Shown here piece by piece: positions 57,070 to 64,000 of a stretch of DNA of 64,000 nucleotides. Origin of the DNA: Mytilisepta virgata (Eukaryota > Mollusca > Bivalvia > Mytilida > Mytilidae). The notes under the pieces were generated by a model. That model worked only from the letters and a program-made list of their open reading frames with translations. It searched no databases and was not told the origin of the DNA. Every line of letters starts with the position of its first letter. Positions within the stretch are counted from its first letter, which is position 1. The stretch is from contig CM051521.1 in NCBI GenBank assembly GCA_028015205.1, positions 126,302,614 to 126,366,613 on the forward strand. Reading direction: 5' to 3'. The position numbers and the translations under genes are program-made.

Positions 57070-59979
57070 ATTTGTCTGAGGGTTTGTTAATTGGATCATT
57101 GTTGATCTTTCTTGTTATCCATTTCATTGTTTATACCTTGTATAATTTGTTTGTTAAAAAAAGTGCAAGTAGTTTTGGCTGCAATCCTTTTTTTAAAAAT
57201 TATGAAATAAATAAAGATACATGTTCTACAGAAAGTAATGAAACTAAATTCTGGGTTTTCATCAATATTTCTATATAAATACTGAACTTAGGAAATCCAC
57301 AGATTTTTAAAATTTTAAAATTTGGATAGATTTTGTGTCTCAGTAAATGCTTCCTTAAATTTTTCTAAGTATCTTACAATCATTAAAACAACTTCATCTA
57401 AACAATGGTTAAATGCCTTTTATTTTTATCACAGTCAAATGAACAATAAAACAAAAATATCAAATAAACAATATATGTATAATTTTGTAAAGAACATTAT
57501 CACATGGAAACAAATTAAACTTGTATCAGATAAAGATAAAAATTAAATATAAAGCAAAATATGCTTTTGTTTGGTGCTAAACTTTCATTGAATATTTTGT
57601 AAAAACAAACTATTAAAAATTTTATAATTAAAAACACAAGGTCAACTCTACAATATATAAACTAGAACAAAATCAATAATAGCTTCAGTTTTTTGTTTTT
57701 TTTTTTTCGTTGGCAATTCTCCTCTGATATTAATATACTGACCATGTTGTTTGATATTTGAAATCTTATTTCACTTTTAAACTATACAAATAAAACCATT
57801 GAGACAATAATGACTTCATTTGGCATTTATAATACATAATTCTGAATTGGAATTATATAATACCAAAACTAGCACAGTTACTTAACACGAACAAAAGAAA
57901 ATACAGTAGGTTATAAACCAACAAATATTCTAGATAAAAATAATTCACAATGTTGTCAACAAACAATACAGTTTTATGATGCATGTTTAACAGAGACAGT
58001 AAAAATCAATTATTTGTATAATATAATAACATAGATTATACTGGTATTAAAAACAATTTTAACTTCTTTATTATATATGAATTAGAGAATCAATTATTTT
58101 TCAGTGACTACACGTATTTTATTTTAATTTAACACTTTAATTTGTAGACTATCTAAGCTTCTATTTTGTTTTCAGTAGCCATCTTTTTGATTATTAAAAC
58201 TAGTTACCATTTTAATTTTTTTTTCTTAATTTGATAAACTATATCTGCTGCAATCATCTGTCCCCTATTATTCAAAACCATGCCTACATGTATCACTGCT
58301 CAGTGTTAGCTTGTGAGGATTTAACTTTACTTTAGGCATCCCTGTATTTTTAAGTGTACTAAATAAGAATAATTCTACTGCACTACCCCCTCCCCCCCCC
58401 CTCCCCTTACCACCACCTTATGTACAAGTCTACTACCCAAAGTAAATCTATGATGATCTGCACCAGAAACTACATTTATAAACATAAATTCTACTTGATG
58501 TACAACCAAATCTAAAACTTAAATGCAGATCACCCAATAAAAACATCTAAATCTTATTTACAACTACAACATGTGCCATCTCCTTGACTAAGCCTACTGC
58601 CACTTAATCTATCATCTGAATGTATTTTTAACACCACCAAAACTATTAATATTCACCTTCAACCATACTAATTATATAAACAAACAAATCTTAAATCAAA
58701 CCCACTGCCCCATATATGATGAATATACCATCACCAAAAACAAGCCTAAAACTATACTATTTCAATTTTCCACCACCAAAGCTATATCTAGTAAGCCTGC
58801 CATGAATACTAGTATGATGAAGGATGCCTTAAGTAAAATACTCCTCTTGTTGGATGAATGGATCTTGTGTTCTTATTCAGGGAATGCAGACTTGAAATAT
58901 TTTCAAAACTTTCAGATATTTTGGCATATATATGTTTTCAGTGAAACCAAACAAACATTTATTTCGTTTTTGCTGATTTTATAAGATGTGGCCTGAAACC
59001 AGCCCTAGGTAGATTAAAATATGCAAAAAATGTATTCTGTAAAATATAATGGTTTAATATTCCTCACTATTTTAGATTTTCTTACCATAAAAGCTTAATA
59101 AATTTTAATTGATTAACCTGTCCATTAATATCAGTTTTGTAGGTTTCAGACAGTAATACCTATGTGCATTTTTATGGAACCTAGGTTACAGGGTCTGGAG
59201 CACACATACCTTCTGAGACCAACATACTTTATACATGTAATAGCATAGTCATATTTATGCAACATATTGAAGGTGAATATTTTCATTGCCTCAATATCCT
59301 CCAGTTTACAAAATGTTAACCTGTTATCAGTCATATAGTTATATAAACAAGAAACTGACCAATCAGATAAATTGGTTTTTCTATTACAATATGACAGCAT
59401 CCAATATCTACTGCCTGAGCATAATAAATATCTGACTGAAGAAAATCTGTAAATATATTATCACAGAGGCTTTAAAAATGAAAAAAATGTCAATCTATTT
59501 CAGTCATAACAATTATAATACATTGTCCAAAATAATGATCCATAAACTGTTACAGTTGAACCTACCAGTACAATCCTCTATTAATGTATGATCTTTGTAT
59601 CAATTATCTCCACATTTACTGGACAGTACAAGGTATTATTGATTCAATGCAATAAGATCAGCCTACTCCCTCATCTCAAGAGCAGTAACTCTTTTGAAAT
59701 TTTAATTGGCACATGATATAAAGTTTGGATAAAACTATTACAAACTACATACTACATCAAAATATTTTTCAAAATTTTAATTGGTAGTAAATCTTCTATA
59801 AAAGTATCTTTTCAGTAATAACGTAAATTCATCTAGACTGAAGGACATACAAATAGATATATAAAAGCAATATTCCTCACACTAGGGAATTCATTTTAAC
59901 ATTCTCACCATATTCCTTCATTTATATCAATAAATGCACACATAAATTCACTGTATTTGAACATTTTCATGACTGATTT
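57070..59979. other. Spacer downstream of the FAM227-type gene, no gene seen
   Basis: Very AT-rich. Includes a C-rich tract at about 58386-58406. The FAM227-type 3' UTR should occupy its right part. Confidence 0.5.
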
Positions 59980-62900
59980 CTATGAAACTTGAACAGACTT
60001 CATGGCCAATTCTAAGGCTTCATCTGCTACTGATGTTGTATTCTCTTCATCAGTCTGGAAAAAAATCAATCAACTTATTTAGTTTATATATTTACTCATT
60101 ATATTTTTCATAACAACAATTCATATTTAATTTTGAAATATAAAGTTTCATTTTACATTTGTAGACATTCTCATTTAATGATTGCATGGTTAATAAGTAT
60201 TTTTATATTATGTTTGTGCAAGGTAAACATAACTATTTTACTGATTGTGCATATATTAATGATTGAGTTTCTGTTCAGTCAGATATTTGTGTTGTTTATA
60301 CTTTCCTATAAAAAACATGTCAAATAGGTCAAAATGTTTCAGCATCTCATTAATTATTGTCCTGAAATTTCTGTATAGTGACGTTTATTAGAATTTATTG
60401 CCATTTATTTACAGAAGGAGATAACTGTATTGTATTTCCTCCTATTCTTGATGTGTTTACCAGTAATTGGTGGGATAAAAATACATAATACTTTTAACCA
60501 CTTCCTGGTGATTAAATTTCTGCATGGGAATTCCCACTGTTTTTTATGTTTATTGAAAAGATAAACTAGAGAAGTTCCAAAATGGCATTCATGTAAACAA
60601 ATTGCCTAGCAATGGCATTTTCTTGAGGTTATTGTTGAAAATCATAGAAGAAACAGATTCTCCTTCAATTACTCCTGAATTTCTCCACCCTCGATAGTTA
60701 AATTTCAGATTTTAATGCGCTCACTAAAGCTGGCGTGTTAAGAATAAAACATTTACATGTAACTATCTGGTGTGGAGAAATGCCATAACTCACTCCTACC
60801 TGAAGGAGAATATATATTTAATATCTGATGGCTTCATTTGTGGATTTGATGGTTGAAAACTAAATTTTGAAACCATCAAATCAAAATTGATTCCATCAAT
60901 AAAAACTGGCCGCCGCAAATTAGGCAAATGTGCTGAAAACAGCATTAAACCCCAACTAAACAAACATACAACTCTGCATTAGAATGAATTATTTGACTTA
61001 CATCAAGGTCTAACATAATCAGATCCACCAAACGTTTTACTTGTAGAGGATCAGACAACAAAGCACTTTCTTTCTGTTCATATTCTCTTTTAAGCAGTCG
61101 GTGTTTCTTTAATGAAGCCTGATTTTCCTTAGAACTCTTCTCGTAGAATCTAAATAGTAACACATTATTACATTTAAACCTATAATAATTATAGTCTTGA
61201 TTAAATTTTGATACATTATTTCACATAAATAATTGTTACCCAAAATGTACATATTGCATATTTTTACTTTTTCTATCAAACCTAAAGATGATTTTTCATC
61301 ATATTCTCCAGAAAGAAAGGGCAAAATTTTTTGCATTTTTATATTATTTTGAAGAAAAATAGAATATTTTCAGTTATTTTTCTGTTACATTTACTAAAGC
61401 ATGCCTGGTATATTACCTTAAAATTTGAAAATTAATGTGCATATTTGTCAAGGCAAATATTTGGCAAACTCAAATAATGAAATAAACGCTATTTCAGTTC
61501 ATGTTTAATTGAAATATCAAGAATTCTACTTACGCCTCATACTTCTGTTGTAGATTTCTGACATTTTTAAATGAGTCCTTAATTACATCTCTGTATGTGG
61601 GTGTTTCTAATGTGACATTAGTTAAGGACAACTTTGCATACAAATTCTCATTTAAAAAATATCATTTTCAAAAACAATAATTAATTTATTCCTACATAAT
61701 ACATTTCTCTAAATTTGACCATGAACTTTGAACTTGTATTGTACAGAACCAAAAAAAGATAAATTTTTCATTAAAAATCTATAACTTATCATATTGATTA
61801 CACCTATTAAATATATTAAAAGGATATGGAGGAAGATTTTCTAACTCTGTCCGAGTTATTCTGATGTTTGATCCAGCATCATACTGAAGATGTTTCATGT
61901 ACATGTAGTGTGTCAACAATGGACTTTGTCCATTCAGATTAAATGAACAACGTGTAAATGTTGGACCAGCACAGGCAGGATGTGACTGAAAAAAGCACAT
62001 AAACTATATTTAGGATAAGTCAGCAAAAAAGAAAAGTTACGATATTCATTTGCTGGATTTTATGAGAAAGCAAAAAATCATACAGACACAATTGCCACAA
62101 AAGGAAACAACACCTAATAACCCATAATGCAACTTTAGATATCTAACTACAATAGTATAGCACTTTAGAAAGTGCTTAGAAAGAGTTTAGAAATTTTTTT
62201 ATCATATAATATCAAGTCATTGATAAAATATACTGATGTATACCTCTCTAAGTTTCTTCTTCTCTGTCATTTTAGAGGGAGCTTTGGTTGCAGAATGAGT
62301 TGTCGATGTCTTTGTTTCATGCTTCTCATACATATCTTCCATAGTTGTCTCTCTTATAGGTGTCAATGCTTCAATCAACTTTCTAGGGTCAACAGGACGT
62401 TGTTTTGTTTGACGTTTTCCTGGTGATGATTTCACTGAATCGGATGAATACTCTGCAGTAGATCCATCTCTTGAGGAACTTGCTGATCCACCTGATGCTT
62501 TCATCTTTGTTGATGTTGAAGTTATCGAGCTTCTTTTCCTATTTAATCCACGTCTACGTCGACCCCCGATTCCACTCTGCATGGACATGGATTGATTCAG
62601 TGATGTTGTTGAGGTGTACTGACTAGGGGAGTGACTAGACAACAGATTATCAAGAAAGCTGGAATTTATATTGGAGGATGCTGAAATATAAACAAAAATT
62701 AACATACATTTTGTTACTACATATTTTAAGATATTTGGTCATTCAATGTTTTGCATAAAGATTCTGAGGCAATGTGTCAACCTGTGGACATATTATTTCC
62801 TTCTGGATAAATATTTGGAAGATACTTATGCTTATAAGTCAAATCTTCAATGGTTCAGTTATCAAGAAATGTAGGAAAATCGATGATCACACATGATACT

Positions 62901-63307
62901 ATATACAATAAGGTTTCTGACAGCACATTATTAATATCAAACCTAATTTATTTGTTGTAACTGTTTTTTCAATTATCAAACTGAAAGTATTATTTGAAAC
63001 ATGAATTCTCTATTACTTTTCTGTAGATTTTTGTTAGAACATATGTAATATAACTGTCTACAGGGGATCATGAATGTCACAAGATTTTATTGAAATATGA
63101 GGTCGCACTTTATTAAATTATCTCCCCTTTAAGGTAAAACTAAAATTGATAATTATCTCCCCTTGATTAAACAAACCAAAGTTTAATGCACATTATAATT
63201 ACATTTCTTTTTCTGTGAGTTGAGCATTTCCTCTCTGACTTTTATGTCTGGTGGTTCTAGCTTGTCCATATTCCATTTTAACCATGTCCTTGGAGCAGGT
63301 TTTATCC
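59980..63307 (-). CDS. FAM227-type (FWWh-region) protein, 3' exons, continues past right edge
   Basis: Exons: 63203-63307, 62244-62680, 61804-61985, about 61534-61630 (start uncertain), 61002-61149, 59980-60054 (stop TAG). Readable text: PAPRTWLKWNMDKLEPPDIK...REEML; a long low-complexity Ser/Arg stretch (GGRRRRGLNRKRSSITSTST) in exon 62244-62680; SHPACAGPTFTRCSFNLNGQ then SPLLTHYM, and RTELENLPPYP; TPTYRDVIKDSFKNVRNLQQ; a Lys/Glu-rich coiled-coil YEKSSKENQASLKKHRLLKR; and a tail ending LELAMKSVQVS. The 'SHPAC...F.L.GQSPL...' and 'RTE...LPP...TY.(D/E)VI' wording is what I associate with FAM227A/B, of unknown function and reported in ciliated or testis tissue. The junction between exons 61804-61985 and about 61534 does not keep phase with any GT/AG pair I found, so a micro-exon or an error may be present there. 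Confidence 0.6.
60561..60811 (-). repeat. Palindromic MITE-like repeat, copy 2
   Basis: Same family as 31740-31951 but inverted: begins 'ataaactagagaagttccaa' and ends 'actcctacctgaaggagaat'. It has an extra 'attgcctagcaatggcattt' segment. It lies in the last intron of the FAM227-type gene. Confidence 0.75.
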
Positions 63308-64000
63308 CTGTTAAAATAGACTCTATTTATTGATATAGTTTATTTAACAAAGGTTAAATAAACTTTGTGATAAATGTGATTAATGTGTTTTTGGACAGAC
63401 TGTTTGATAAACTGACCCATATATATGTGTTATAATTAAAAACATTTTGCATTCCTGAACCTGTGAATTTGTGGTCTTATAAAATTCTTTAAACAATTTA
63501 TTTTCTAAATTACAAATATGCTATTTTTTCTAAGTACATTTCTTAATTTTTAAATGTTCACTATGAAAACAAAAATGTCTTCAATTGATAATACAAAAAC
63601 CAACTGACAAGAAAAATTACAAAATGTGTAAAATCACTCAAATTTAAGTACACAAGTAGACATGTATTATATAGAATATTCAGTCCTCTTTTGCATTATC
63701 ACTATTTGTTTTATATAATGGAAATAGTTTTAAACTTTTCCATTTCATATTATGTTGGTTGGCTTGATTTATTCTACCTTTACTATTTGTTTTTTTTTAC
63801 CTTTTATTTCACTGGTTACACTTCTAACAGTTCATTCCTGTTTAGCCAACTTTTTGAATTTTTAGGTATTACAGGTAAAAAATGAAAGTTGGATAGATGA
63901 GATCAAAGGTAATTAGGAACAAAGGATTCTTGATTAGGGTTGGGGTTGGATGACAAAGGTAATAATCGACTGAAAATTATTCCAGGAACAAATTTCTTAA

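Noticed and set aside
1..64000. CRISPR arrays, operons, ribosome binding sites
   Set aside because: The window is eukaryotic with spliced genes; the tandem repeats lack the regular repeat-spacer pattern of CRISPR.

Overview
This is a window of animal nuclear DNA, most likely from a bivalve mollusc of the mussel type (Mytilidae). It is AT-rich, with intron-rich genes spread among dense repeats. Several repeats look like ones I associate with Mytilus: elements ending in AGGTGAGCTAA, the 'GGGGCCAGCTGAAG...' repeat, and a unit bounded by a GCGGTCGTAT palindrome. The organism call is inference from gene structure and repeat type, not from a search.

All four host genes lie on the minus strand. (1) 191-13444 holds the 5' part of a prosaposin gene (PSAP): signal peptide, saposin A-type domain and the start of a saposin B-type domain, running off the left edge. 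(2) 23068-40239 holds a complete 14-exon SPATA20 gene (thioredoxin-like DUF255 plus an alpha/alpha-barrel region). I joined it by hand; exon phases agree throughout and give 751 codons plus stop. (3) 49405-51975 is a single-exon ORF of 856 codons that joins an N-terminal ankyrin-repeat array to a C-terminal Mab-21/cGAS-like nucleotidyltransferase whose metal-binding acidic residues are all present. This is the most interesting gene here, a candidate ankyrin-fused cGAS-like receptor. (4) 59980-63307 holds the 3' exons of a FAM227-type (FWWh-region) gene running off the right edge. A further candidate coding exon (15517-15664, minus) could not be assigned.

Most of the remaining sequence is mobile or repeated. 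It includes an intact Tc1-like element (DD34E transposase, 345 aa) inside SPATA20 intron 4; a long but 5'-truncated LINE (42133-45489) and an older LINE remnant (47290-48360); a pogo/Tigger-like transposase relic (29930-30490) beside a 2.1-kb TA-flanked inverted-repeat element; two hAT-like non-autonomous elements, one with a perfect 8-bp target duplication; and three SINEs, two of which have perfect 13-14-bp target duplications and share one 3' tail although their heads differ.

There are also foldback elements and large imperfect palindromes (13720-14610, 45889-46059, 46345-46446), a 44-bp palindromic insertion with its own 7-bp duplication, and a family of hairpin-ended elements with internal tandem units (about 431, 1531, 2870, 8674, 17401, 20631 and 55811). 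A 1.6-kb cluster of minisatellites lies upstream of the ankyrin/nucleotidyltransferase gene. Introns and spacers hold old tandem arrays with periods of 145-260 bp.
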